The position numbers and the translations under genes are program-made. The notes beneath the pieces were generated by a model that searched no databases, was not told where the DNA came from, and was given only the letters and a program-made list of their open reading frames with translations. 64,000 nucleotides of DNA from Pirellula staleyi DSM 6068. GTDB lineage: Bacteria > Planctomycetota > Planctomycetia > Pirellulales > Pirellulaceae. Location of the stretch: the NCBI RefSeq assembly GCF_000025185.1, contig NC_013720.1, positions 1,364,001 to 1,428,000 of the forward strand, in the 5' to 3' direction. Numbering within the stretch: position 1 is the stretch's first letter; each line of letters starts with the position of its first letter. Below, piece by piece: positions 38,643-47,809 of this stretch.

Positions 38643-39358
38643 TGAGCGAAGTACTTCAGCTTGGCGACTTGGCGATTGAGCTCATTCAGAAAGACATCAA
38701 GAACGTCCACTTGAGTGTGCATCCACCGCATGGTCGAGTGCGCATTGCAGTGCCCAAGAACATGACGCGCGAGCGGGTGCGGGTGTTTGCTATTTCGAAG
38801 CTGGCATGGATCAGGCAGCAACAAAAGAAACTGCGCGAGCAAGCCCGAGAGTCGCGGCGTGAGTACTCGGAACGCGAGAGCCATTATGTGTGGGGCAAAC
38901 GCTATTTGCTCACCATCCTGGAGAAGAATGAGCCACCCAAGATTGAATTGCTGCATCGCAAGTTGCGAATGACCGTTCGGCCTGTGACGGACGAAGTACA
39001 GCGGGCGGCGCTGCTGGAGGGTTGGTATCGCGAGTTGATTCGTCAGCGGGCACCTGACTTTATTGAGCGTTGGCAAAAGCAGCTGGGTGTGGAGCACTCG
39101 AAGTTTTTTGTACGTCGGATGAAGACCCGCTGGGGAAGCTGCAATCCGGTGCGGCGAACCATTCGGCTCAATACCGATCTCGCCAAAAAACCCATCGAGT
39201 GTCTGGAGTATGTGATTGTGCATGAGTTGATGCACCTCTTGGAGCCAACGCACAATGCTCGTTTTGTACGGCTGATGAATCACCATTTTCCCAGCTGGCA
39301 ACAGTGCCGCAATTTGCTCAACCGCCTACCTGTCAGGCACGAAGATTGGAGGGTGTAG
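38642..39358 (+). CDS. YgjP-like (DUF45) zinc metallopeptidase
   Basis: A 238-residue protein with the YgjP/M48-like zinc motif HELMHLLEPTHNARF and the conserved preceding KTRWGSCNPVRRTIRLNTDL. The N-terminus (IKNVHLSVHPPHGRVRIAVP) and FAISKLAWIRQQQKKL also match the family. These genes often follow hsdR in type I restriction loci; whether the product controls the restriction complex is unknown. It is translationally coupled to hsdR. The stop lies 32 bp before the duplicated CRISPR leader. Confidence 0.88.
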   Translation: MSEVLQLGDLAIELIQKDIKNVHLSVHPPHGRVRIAVPKNMTRERVRVFAISKLAWIRQQQKKLREQARESRREYSERESHYVWGKRYLLTILEKNEPPKIELLHRKLRMTVRPVTDEVQRAALLEGWYRELIRQRAPDFIERWQKQLGVEHSKFFVRRMKTRWGSCNPVRRTIRLNTDLAKKPIECLEYVIVHELMHLLEPTHNARFVRLMNHHFPSWQQCRNLLNRLPVRHEDWRV

Positions 39359-39390
39359 GCGGGTCGGATTTTATTTGGCAATCGGGCTCA

Positions 39391-39842
39391 CGTTTTGCTA
39401 CGATCCAAGGCATCGCGGGGAAGCTGGTTTTTCATCAGCTTTGGGCGATAGGTTTGTTTCGCCACGAGCCCGATATGCAGAGTCAGTCGTGGCTGGTGGT
39501 TTTCGGTTTGTTGTAGTTGGAAGGTTGTTTGGAGTATCCAGAGTCGGCGATTCCCAGGTGGATGCGTTTGGATACCTTGGTGAGGGGTGAACTCCTGAGT
39601 GTGGCAGCGTTGCGACAGCAGAGCGCAGTCCGAGCGGTAAGGCACGCACAGGGAGCGATCGCTTCTTGCGATTCAATTTGGCGCACGCGCGCAAGTGGGG
39701 CGTCGATTTGTGAATCCTGAGAGGTTGATGAGGTGTTGGTATGTACGTAGTCGAGAGGCTAGGTTTGTGAAGATGGTTTGCAACTGTTTACTGCTGAAAC
39801 ACTTGGCACGAATTTGGCGAGATCGTGACGGGTGCGGAAGGG
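39391..39842 (+). promoter_or_regulatory. CRISPR array 1 leader (duplicated)
   Basis: 452 bp directly upstream of the first repeat of array 1. It is identical, as far as I compared it, to 44350-44801 in front of array 2, at a constant offset of 4959 bp. The identity begins abruptly at cgttttgctacg. Leaders contain the array promoter and the site for new spacer insertion. Small frames in it occur in both copies and are not considered genes. Confidence 0.8.
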
Positions 39843-41020
39843 GTGTGAGAAAGAGGCCCTTCGGGGCCGATTGAGACTTGTAGTTCGTACGGTGCTCTAA
39901 CCAACTGAGGGTGTGAGAAAGAGGCCCTTCGGGGCCGATTGAGACGACGTCATACGCGTCGTGAGACGTTGGTACGCCAGTGTGAGAAAGAGGCCCTTCG
40001 GGGCCGATTGAGACCCAACCCGACTCAGGGAGATTCTGAAGAACGCTAAGGTGTGAGAAAGAGGCCCTTCGGGGCCGATTGAGACGCGCACCACCAAACA
40101 GATCTCACGAGAGTCGCGCTTAGTGTGAGAAAGAGGCCCTTCGGGGCCGATTGAGACTCTGGCTTCTCAGCCGGAGGCGCCTTTGGCTCCTGTGTGAGAA
40201 TGAGGCCCTTCGGGGCCGATTGAGACGCCTCCGTCGGTGAGTTCTTGATGGCGTCATTTTCGTGTGAGAATGAGGCCCTTCGGGGCCGATTGAGACAGGA
40301 ATTGTTTCCGCCGTTCTTCACGAGCTAAACGCTGTGTGAGAAAGAGGCCCTTCGGGGCCGATTGAGACTACGTCTCGAATGACCCGTGCGTGAAGTAACG
40401 GTGGTGTGAGAAAGAGGCCCTTCGGGGCCGATTGAGACCCGCCGCGATCGGAAAGTTCAATCCGTTCACGCCTGTGTGAGAAAGAGGCCCTTCGGGGCCG
40501 ATTGAGACCCGACATCGCTGACATAGTATCGTGCAACTTCCTTACCCGTGTGAGAAAGAGGCCCTTCGGGGCCGATTGAGACCGCGGAGCGGCAACCGGG
40601 ATGTCGATCCCGAGACGATCGGTGTGAGAAAGAGGCCCTTCGGGGCCGATTGAGACACTCGGGTTTGCGAAATCCTCATCGACACTGATTGCGTGTGAGA
40701 AAGAGGCCCTTCGGGGCCGATTGAGACGAAGGAATGTGCCTACGCGACTACTACACGGAATCGTGCGTGTGAGAATGAGGCCCTTCGGGGCCGATTGAGA
40801 CTGCGTGAAATACCGATGGTACCCCACCGTCACCCGAGTGTGAGAATGAGGCCCTTCGGGGCCGATTGAGACTTCCCTTGCAGGAGGCTCACGGCTGTCA
40901 TTGTTAGGTTTCGTGTGAGAAAGAGGCCCTTCGGGGCCGATTGAGACGGACTCCTCGTAACGGTCCTCCATGTCCTCACGGTGCAGGGTGAGAAAGAGGC
41001 CCTTCGGGGCCGATCTTTAA
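39843..41020 (+). CRISPR. CRISPR array 1: 17 repeats, 16 spacers
   Basis: The repeat is 35 bp, beginning GTGTGAGAAAGAGGCCC and ending GGGGCCGATTGAGAC. Starts are at 39843, 39911, 39980, 40051, 40123, 40192, 40262, 40334, 40404, 40474, 40548, 40622, 40693, 40767, 40838, 40913 and a degenerate last one at 40986. Spacers are 33-39 bp and all differ. Four repeats (6, 7, 14, 15) carry AATG in place of AAAG. The degenerate right-hand repeat and the ATTGAGAC 3' end place the leader on the left and transcription on the plus strand. The repeat folds into GGCCC-TTCG-GGGCC. Confidence 0.97.
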
Positions 41021-41106
41021 GCTTGCACCCAGACCAGTAGCAATTCCGTTCGATTCCGAGTACCACAGGAGAACGAAACCCCGCTGCCCAACCCAGGCAC
41101 GAAACT

Positions 41107-43935
41107 ATGCAGATCTTTCGCGTCCGCGTGCTACTGCGCATCAAAACCGCCACGCGGATGCACGCCCATCACGCTGCCATCTTGTATGCGCTGCTCTGCG
41201 AAGCTCACGCCGCTGCACACCAGATCGATCCCTGCATTCCCGATGGGCTCCTCCTCGATGCTCCCGAGCAAGCCAGGCTCATGCTCGCCGCTGGCAGCAA
41301 GTATGCCTTCGGCTTCACGCTCCTTGCGCCCACCGAGCGACAAGCCTGCACCGTGGTCGATCATCTCGTGCGTGGTCTGCGCAAGGTGGGACGCGCCAAA
41401 ACCAAACCTAAGCCCGCTTTGGGTGGCAATTTTGAGGTCGAGCTGGTTGAAGATCTGGTAGCGAAGCAAACCCATCGCACCGGGCATCCACTGCAGCCGA
41501 TTGCCATTGAGGCCATCACCCAAGAGATTGCCGCGCTTGAAGGTTTAGTGCAACTCACCTTACAATTCCATTCGCCCCTGCGAGCCCATCGTCCCAAGAA
41601 GGCACGACGCGATGGTCACCAGTTTTTTGATGATCACTATTTCCATCCGCAGGCACTATTGCACCGCTTGCAATCTCGGATCGAATCACTAGGCATCTGT
41701 CCCGCTCCGTTTCAGCCTCATCTTCGGCCCCAAGCGGCTGCCCCACTCGATGGCTGGCCCGAACCTGCTTCGCCACTACCGGAAGATGCAGCTGAACCCA
41801 TCAGTCACTCCCCAATTCCCGCCGTTGTTTCGAATGAATTGGTTTGGCTCGACGTCTCGTATGGACCCCGGCACTCGCGCAAAACATTGGGAGGGGCCGT
41901 TGGATCGGTCAAGCTCGACGGACTTCAGCCTGCCACGATCGCCACACTTGTTTGGGGGCAGTATGTGCGCATCGGGGAGGGAACCCGGTTTGGTTTTGGG
42001 GCCTATCGCATCGCTGAGCTAGCAAGCGATCCCTATGTTTGCGAGCGTTCAACCCGCCTACTCGATCTTGCCACCGAGCATCCAGCACTCGACCAAGCTG
42101 CTTCGAAGTGGGATCTCGGTGGTGGTGAGGTTCAATCAGCGGCCCGTGATCTCGTGAAGGGAACCTATCAACCGCAGCCCTGCTTTCGCCTAGATATCCC
42201 CAAATCCAATGGCGACCGGCGTCAGCTCGCCATTCCCAGTCGACTCGATCGTGTGCTTCAGCGGAGCATCCTGGATGTGATTGCTCCAGCACTCGAGTTG
42301 TTCTTTGAAGAGTCGTCGTTTGCCTATCGTCGCGGTCTGGGGCGACACACCGCTGCGCGGCATCTGAGCCAAGCCTTTACCGATGGTTATCGTTGGGCTT
42401 TACACGCCGATTTCTTTGACTTTTTTGACACCATCGACCACAAACTATTGCGCCGTCGGCTCGCTGCCTATTTGGCAGATCCTAGCTTGGTAGAAGTTAT
42501 CATGCGCTGGGTCGAAACCGGTGCGCCTCATCCAGACCATGGCATTCCAACCGGCGCACCTCTCTCGCCGATCTTGGCAAACTTGTTCCTCGATCAGTTT
42601 GACGAAGCGATGCACAGCGTGGGGCGTCGACTCGTCCGCTATGCCGATGATTTTGTCGTCCTCTTTCGCGATCAATCCGAAGCACAAGCAGTGATTAGTG
42701 AAGTACGCCAAGCAGCAGAGTCGCTTCGCCTGGAACTCAATCGCGACAAGACGCACACACTCCACCTCGCCACATCCTTTGACTTTTTAGGACTCCATTT
42801 CGAGCCTCGAGAAATTTGGGAGGTCACCACCATTGACGAGCCCCAGCTCATCGAGCAGCTGGGATGGAAAGAGCGCTCGCGCAAGCCCTCTGGTGGCGTG
42901 CTGCATCCTCTGCCAGGTGAAAGCCAACTAGCAACACCGCTTCCAGGTACTTTGATTGCAGGCCCTGGCATAGAAGAAATTCTCGTTCACGGCGATGTGC
43001 TTCAATTCAAACATCAAGATCAGCGTGGTATTGAATCGATCCCCTTGCACACGCTACGCGAGGTCGTTGTTCTAGGAGCGGTCTCGCTTTCCCACCGTGT
43101 ACTATCTGCCATTCAGCAGAATGCTATCTCGCTGTTGCTTTTGGACGAGTCGGCAAATCGAACGGCATACATCGACTGTCAAAACGCCGAACCCGATTCA
43201 GCAGGAATTGAAGCCCAAGTTGATTTGATTCGAAATCCTGAAAGTAGCTTAGCAATCGCTCGCCAATTGATTTCAGCAAAACTGCATAACTATGCGACCT
43301 TGGCAGACGCCTATCCACCCAAGTCACACTCAGGAAATGCCCATCGTTCCTTGATGCGACTGGCAAAGGATGCCCAGCAAGCATCGTCGCTGCCAGAACT
43401 GCTTGGTATCGAGGGAAGCGGAGCTGCGCTTTGGTATGGCGAAATCGGGATGCGGCTTTCCCCCGGCTTCCACTGGGAGCGTCGAGTCGCGCCCAACGCT
43501 CATGACCCTGTCAATATTCTGCTGAATCTCGCGCAAACAGTTCTCTATCGCATGACACAACATGCCATCGCCCAAGCTAAGCTCGTCGACACCCTGGGGT
43601 TTTTGCATCAGCCACGCGCGGGGCATGCAGCCCTGGCGTCCGATATGCAAGAACCTTTTCGTCACTTGATGGATCGAGCGGTATTAGAGACCGTGCGGCG
43701 TATTCGACCGGAAGAGTTTGAACCCGACGAACGTGGTCCTTTTCCAGTACGCATGAAACCGCGAGCACTTCGTGAATCACTGGCGTGGATTCATCGAATA
43801 CTTGCCCTGCCATGCAATGGTGCCGGGCAATCTTCTCCAACAGCCTATCGATTGCAGATCTTCAAACAGGTCCGATCTTTTCGAAGGTTCCTGATGGATC
43901 CTGGAGGACGGTTTGAGCCGTTTCGACATCCATGA
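41107..43935 (+). CDS. cas6-RT-cas1: Cas6-reverse transcriptase-Cas1 fusion
   Basis: A 942-residue fusion. Residues 1-310 are Cas6-like, ending with the glycine-rich loop GQYVRIGEGTRFGFGAY (284-300). Residues about 345-570 are a group-II-type reverse transcriptase: motif A ADFFDFFDTID (D435 and D441 visible), GIPTGAPLSPILANLFL (479-495) and the catalytic YADD (512-515). Residues about 615-940 are Cas1, with metal ligands E769 (GIEG), H834 (GFLH) and D846 (ASDMQE). All three parts keep their key residues. The expected roles are cutting pre-crRNA (Cas6) and acquiring spacers from RNA as well as DNA (RT-Cas1 with Cas2), as shown for Marinomonas RT-Cas1. It overlaps cas2 by 4 bp. Confidence 0.93.
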   Translation: MQIFRVRVLLRIKTATRMHAHHAAILYALLCEAHAAAHQIDPCIPDGLLLDAPEQARLMLAAGSKYAFGFTLLAPTERQACTVVDHLVRGLRKVGRAKTKPKPALGGNFEVELVEDLVAKQTHRTGHPLQPIAIEAITQEIAALEGLVQLTLQFHSPLRAHRPKKARRDGHQFFDDHYFHPQALLHRLQSRIESLGICPAPFQPHLRPQAAAPLDGWPEPASPLPEDAAEPISHSPIPAVVSNELVWLDVSYGPRHSRKTLGGAVGSVKLDGLQPATIATLVWGQYVRIGEGTRFGFGAYRIAELASDPYVCERSTRLLDLATEHPALDQAASKWDLGGGEVQSAARDLVKGTYQPQPCFRLDIPKSNGDRRQLAIPSRLDRVLQRSILDVIAPALELFFEESSFAYRRGLGRHTAARHLSQAFTDGYRWALHADFFDFFDTIDHKLLRRRLAAYLADPSLVEVIMRWVETGAPHPDHGIPTGAPLSPILANLFLDQFDEAMHSVGRRLVRYADDFVVLFRDQSEAQAVISEVRQAAESLRLELNRDKTHTLHLATSFDFLGLHFEPREIWEVTTIDEPQLIEQLGWKERSRKPSGGVLHPLPGESQLATPLPGTLIAGPGIEEILVHGDVLQFKHQDQRGIESIPLHTLREVVVLGAVSLSHRVLSAIQQNAISLLLLDESANRTAYIDCQNAEPDSAGIEAQVDLIRNPESSLAIARQLISAKLHNYATLADAYPPKSHSGNAHRSLMRLAKDAQQASSLPELLGIEGSGAALWYGEIGMRLSPGFHWERRVAPNAHDPVNILLNLAQTVLYRMTQHAIAQAKLVDTLGFLHQPRAGHAALASDMQEPFRHLMDRAVLETVRRIRPEEFEPDERGPFPVRMKPRALRESLAWIHRILALPCNGAGQSSPTAYRLQIFKQVRSFRRFLMDPGGRFEPFRHP

Positions 43936-44204
43936 GCCTCTACTTGGCCAGCTACGACATTTCGGACGACAAACGGAGAGCGAAAGTCGCCCGATTCCTA
44001 CTACAGTTTGGCGCTCGACTTCAGAAGTCGGTTTTTGAGATCGACCTCGATCCCGATGAGATTGCAGAGTTTCGCCGGGACGTTGGCTCGATCCTGTCAC
44101 AAAAGGACTTGTTTGTGTTGGTGCCAGTCGATGAACGTGGCAGCCGATCCACTCTCTCGTGGCAACGTGAATTGAGGCGGATGGATGCAGTGATCGTCCT
44201 TTAG
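43932..44204 (+). CDS. cas2: CRISPR adaptation protein Cas2
   Basis: A 90-residue Cas2: YLASYDISDDKRRAKVARFL contains the conserved Asp after the first strand, followed by GARLQKSVFEIDL and DLFVLVPVDERG. It forms the Cas1-Cas2 integrase core with the Cas1 part of the upstream fusion, to which it is coupled through an ATGA overlap. The length is typical and the gene looks intact. Confidence 0.93.
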   Translation: MSLYLASYDISDDKRRAKVARFLLQFGARLQKSVFEIDLDPDEIAEFRRDVGSILSQKDLFVLVPVDERGSRSTLSWQRELRRMDAVIVL

Positions 44205-44349
44205 CGGGCACGGCGTCTGTGAGACTGTTTCTCCCAGGTTCGGCCTCGTCTTGCAACTCATTGCTTGCCTTAGGATTACGCGAAAGCAAAGCTGGCAACG
44301 ACTGGCGATGCGCAAAAATCGGTGTCGCAAATCGTTGGCTAGCCATTCT

Positions 44350-44801
44350 CGTTTTGCTACGATCCAAGGCATCGCGGGGAAGCTGGTTTTTCATCAGCTT
44401 TGGGCGATAGGTTTGTTTCGCCACGAGCCCGATATGCAGAGTCAGTCGTGGCTGGTGGTTTTCGGTTTGTTGTAGTTGGAAGGTTGTTTGGAGTATCCAG
44501 AGTCGGCGATTCCCAGGTGGATGCGTTTGGATACCTTGGTGAGGGGTGAACTCCTGAGTGTGGCAGCGTTGCGACAGCAGAGCGCAGTCCGAGCGGTAAG
44601 GCACGCACAGGGAGCGATCGCTTCTTGCGATTCAATTTGGCGCACGCGCGCAAGTGGGGCGTCGATTTGTGAATCCTGAGAGGTTGATGAGGTGTTGGTA
44701 TGTACGTAGTCGAGAGGCTAGGTTTGTGAAGATGGTTTGCAACTGTTTACTGCTGAAACACTTGGCACGAATTTGGCGAGATCGTGACGGGTGCGGAAGG
44801 G
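44350..44801 (+). promoter_or_regulatory. CRISPR array 2 leader (second copy)
   Basis: The second copy of the 452-bp leader, with no difference found against 39391-39842. It begins about 145 bp after cas2. The perfect identity suggests recent duplication or ongoing gene conversion, and that one adaptation complex can feed both arrays. Confidence 0.8.
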
Positions 44802-45837
44802 GTGTGAGAAAGAGGCCCTTCGGGGCCGATTGAGACCTCATCGCTGAGCTTCTTCTTCGCGGCGGCCTTTGCGTGTGAGAAAGAGGCCCTTCGGGGCCGA
44901 TTGAGACCAAGAATTCTGCCGAAGTAGTGAGAGTCATCCCAGTGTGAGAAAGAGGCCCTTCGGGGCCGATTGAGACAATTGATGATGTCGAGATAGATTG
45001 CAAGTGCGCAATCGTGTGAGAAAGAGGCCCTTCGGGGCCGATTGAGACAATGCCGCCGTTCTCGTTACGTTCAAAACTGAAGTCGTGTGAGAAAGAGGCC
45101 CTTCGGGGCCGATTGAGACACAAGAACCGTACTCCAAACCTTGCCAGTCTTGCGTGTGAGAAAGAGGCCCTTCGGGGCCGATTGAGACTTCCGGCCTCCG
45201 GCCGGAATCACCGTGGTTTGACGTGTGAGAATGAGGCCCTTCGGGGCCGATTGAGACGTGATCGAGGCAGAGTTAAACGCAGTCCATCCGAGTGTGAGAA
45301 TGAAGGCCCTTCGGGGCCGATTGAGACGATGAGGCCATTACCTTCTTTTCTTTGCCTTTTAGGTGTGAGAATGAGGCCCTTCGGGGCCGATTGAGACCAG
45401 TTCGGTTGCGACGGCGATGGGGTCTTGCCCGAAGTGTGAGAAAGAGGCCCTTCGGGGCCGATTGAGACACCGTCCGCGTTCCATCCCTGTAGGGACAAAT
45501 CCCCAGCCTCCGTGTGAGAATGAGGCCCTTCGGGGCCGATTGAGACCGTCGCTGGCAACGGTGTTCTCTATCTGATTTTCGGGTGTGAGAAAGAGGCCCT
45601 TCGGGGCCGATTGAGACGCAACAGCGACAGAAGTGATGATGAACAGAACAGCAACCGTGTGAGAAAGAGGCCCTTCGGGGCCGATTGAGACCGCACGACT
45701 TTGCCTTTTTCGTACAGCTTGTTGATTTGCCGTGTGAGAAAGAGGCCCTTCGGGGCCGATTGAGACGTTCTGCATGATCCAGAACAGACTGGAGCAGTGG
45801 CGGTGTGAGAAAGAGGCCCTTCGGGGCCAATTTGACG
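44802..45837 (+). CRISPR. CRISPR array 2: 15 repeats, 14 spacers
   Basis: The same 35-bp repeat as array 1. Starts are at 44802, 44873, 44942, 45014, 45085, 45154, 45223, 45292, 45363, 45434, 45512, 45583, 45657, 45732 and 45803. The repeat at 45292 has one extra base (GAAGG). The last one is degenerate (GGCCAATTTGACG). Repeats 7, 8, 9 and 11 carry the AATG variant. Spacers are about 33-43 bp and differ from one another. Orientation is plus, leader on the left. Confidence 0.97.
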
Positions 45838-46067
45838 GCTGTTTGATGCAGCTATTTTGTGCCGCGCACTTCGGGTGAAGAATTCACAATTCGGTGTATT
45901 GATTTTGGAAAATTGCCGGGCTATCATCCTCGACGCCTACTGCCAAAGGGGTGTATCCATGCTTCTAGAGTGCCGGTTCTTTAGCATCCGATACTCTACT
46001 CAACGATCCTCACGCTTTTTGCCGTTGAACTTGCTTCCCAGCGTCTACCTTCGTTAAGTACAGCCCC
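45838..46067 (+). other. Region between array 2 and the effector genes
   Basis: About 230 bp, AT-rich compared with the arrays, with no gene. It should contain the promoter for the CorA-like/cas10/RAMP operon, which is transcribed away from array 2. Confidence 0.4.
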
Positions 46068-47780
46068 ATGTCCCAGCCAGCTTCGCCGGCGACTGAAATT
46101 CCGGTGGAGCTGTTTCGCCAGATTCTGATTTGGCCGTTGCTGATTCATGCCCCTCATGGCGAATCAGCAATGGAATTAATGGATCTTGTAACGGACGAGC
46201 TAGAGCGTCACTCGTGGCATTGGAATGATCGATCCGCAGGCCAAAGTGCTTCGCCGCTGAAGGGGCTTCCTTGGTATCAGGACGATCATGACTATTCGGA
46301 GATCGTTTACTTCCACTCCTACGTGCGCGACTTTCTCTATGGAGGCGATGGAACACCGGCTAGCGAGCGACCACTTCGCGTCCTTCGTCGTACCGACATT
46401 GCTTCACTCCTGTTAAAGGTTGATGAAGGTCGCGAATATCGGCTGAAGGTCGAACGTGTCGAAGCCTATCTGTTCGATTCAGGCATTCTGCAAGTCGTGG
46501 TAGAAGTTGCCGCCCCGCAATTGGTATCCAAGTCGCCGACCGATAGTGAGCAGTTGCGGCCATTCATGCTCAGCGATGCACTCGATCTACAGAATGTGCT
46601 GCGCATGGCTTTTCCGCGCCGCTGGAAGCCGAAAACTGGCATACCTTCGGAAACTCCACACCGAGCTTGTTGGCTCAACTCCGAGGGAAGTGAAATCGCC
46701 GGGAGTGTTCAGGACTTTCTTAACCAGGAAGACTTTACTCGGATCGTGCGCGAGCAGGCCGAACTGCCGGCCGCCAAACACTGGCAGTATCTCGTCCAAC
46801 CCCTGCCACTCTTTGAGCGACGGGTTTGCACTGGATTGTCGGTCAAGCAAATTGAAGACCAGCGTTTACCTTCGATGTCGTACATCGCTGTCCCTGATCC
46901 GCGTTTGATTTCCGACGGCGACTTTGAGCGAATCGCCTTCTTCGACAGCGCCGGTCAGTCTTCGGTAGGTTCCTATTCCGATGAATTTCTAGTCGGTTGG
47001 GAAAAGGATCATGCTTACGACCGCTTTTGGCAACGACTCCCCAGCGAAGGCGGTCCTGAAGTTGCCCTGCATAACCAAATGATGCGAACTCGTTGGCTCT
47101 GCAGCGGCTATGGTTTTGCGGTGGTGGGTGCCAGCGGCGACAAGTTCTTCACTACTCAGATTGCAGCCAACTTTCGCCATCACTATTTTCGCATGGGGCT
47201 GATCGCCCATTTTCATCGTGCCAAGCTAATCTCACTTCGTGACCAACTTGCTGAAGCGACAAAACAGGTAGGTGAGAACTTCCGCAATCGCGTGATGGAG
47301 ATCCAGCGAAGCGCTACCATCTTTCGCGCCCGATTCTGGTTTCATGAGGTATCCACACAGCTTCAAGGTCGTGAGATTTTCACGTGGTGGTCCAATCGAC
47401 TCGGCAATCCATCGCTATTTGAGCATGTGATTTCCGACATCGAAGCTGCTGAGTCGCAAGTTCGAACCGAATTTGAAGCAGAAGAATCTCAAGACATTAA
47501 CCTCATCACACGCGTGGGTGGTGCGATTGGTATTCTGAGTATTGTACTCTCAATTGTAGCGCTAATCATTTCGCTGCTTGCACTGGAAGCCATTTCGCCA
47601 CTTAAGCAGTTTGCGATCATGCCAGCCAATCCATGGGACTGGACAGTTGCCAACCTCTGGCTTGGCCGTATCGCCTCGATCGCGTGCCCCCTATCAATTG
47701 TGAGCCTTTGGATTCTATTGGTCGTCTATGGTGGGCTTCGATATTACAAGAGCCATCGTCGTACTCGACGCTTGAGGTAG
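46068..47780 (+). CDS. CorA-like membrane protein of the type III CRISPR locus
   Basis: A 570-residue protein. The first 480 residues are soluble (FRQILIWPLLIHAPHGES; WLCSGYGFAVVGASGDKFFT; YFRMGLIAHFHRAKLISLRD), with a helical stalk (RDQLAEATKQVGENFRNRVM). Two C-terminal membrane helices follow: IGILSIVLSIVALIISLLAL and IACPLSIVSLWILLVVYGGL. This is the plan of CorA channels, without a clear GMN motif, as in CRISPR-associated CorA proteins. In Bacteroides fragilis type III-B, a CorA is the effector activated by SAM-AMP made by Cas10. It lies 30 bp before cas10. A membrane effector role is therefore likely, but assignment to CorA is by layout. Confidence 0.7.
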   Translation: MSQPASPATEIPVELFRQILIWPLLIHAPHGESAMELMDLVTDELERHSWHWNDRSAGQSASPLKGLPWYQDDHDYSEIVYFHSYVRDFLYGGDGTPASERPLRVLRRTDIASLLLKVDEGREYRLKVERVEAYLFDSGILQVVVEVAAPQLVSKSPTDSEQLRPFMLSDALDLQNVLRMAFPRRWKPKTGIPSETPHRACWLNSEGSEIAGSVQDFLNQEDFTRIVREQAELPAAKHWQYLVQPLPLFERRVCTGLSVKQIEDQRLPSMSYIAVPDPRLISDGDFERIAFFDSAGQSSVGSYSDEFLVGWEKDHAYDRFWQRLPSEGGPEVALHNQMMRTRWLCSGYGFAVVGASGDKFFTTQIAANFRHHYFRMGLIAHFHRAKLISLRDQLAEATKQVGENFRNRVMEIQRSATIFRARFWFHEVSTQLQGREIFTWWSNRLGNPSLFEHVISDIEAAESQVRTEFEAEESQDINLITRVGGAIGILSIVLSIVALIISLLALEAISPLKQFAIMPANPWDWTVANLWLGRIASIACPLSIVSLWILLVVYGGLRYYKSHRRTRRLR

Positions 47781-47809
47781 TTTCACCCTCCATCAAACAC
47801 ATTTACTGA

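Noticed and set aside
39388-39720. Small frames in the leader copies (also 44357-44679)
   Set aside because: They occur identically in both copies of the CRISPR leader, with no start signals or protein-like features.
39897-41153. Minus-strand frames with repeated SIGPEGPLSHT peptides (also 44632-45927)
   Set aside because: They are read-through of the CRISPR repeats on the opposite strand, whose length and lack of stops mimic a repeat protein.
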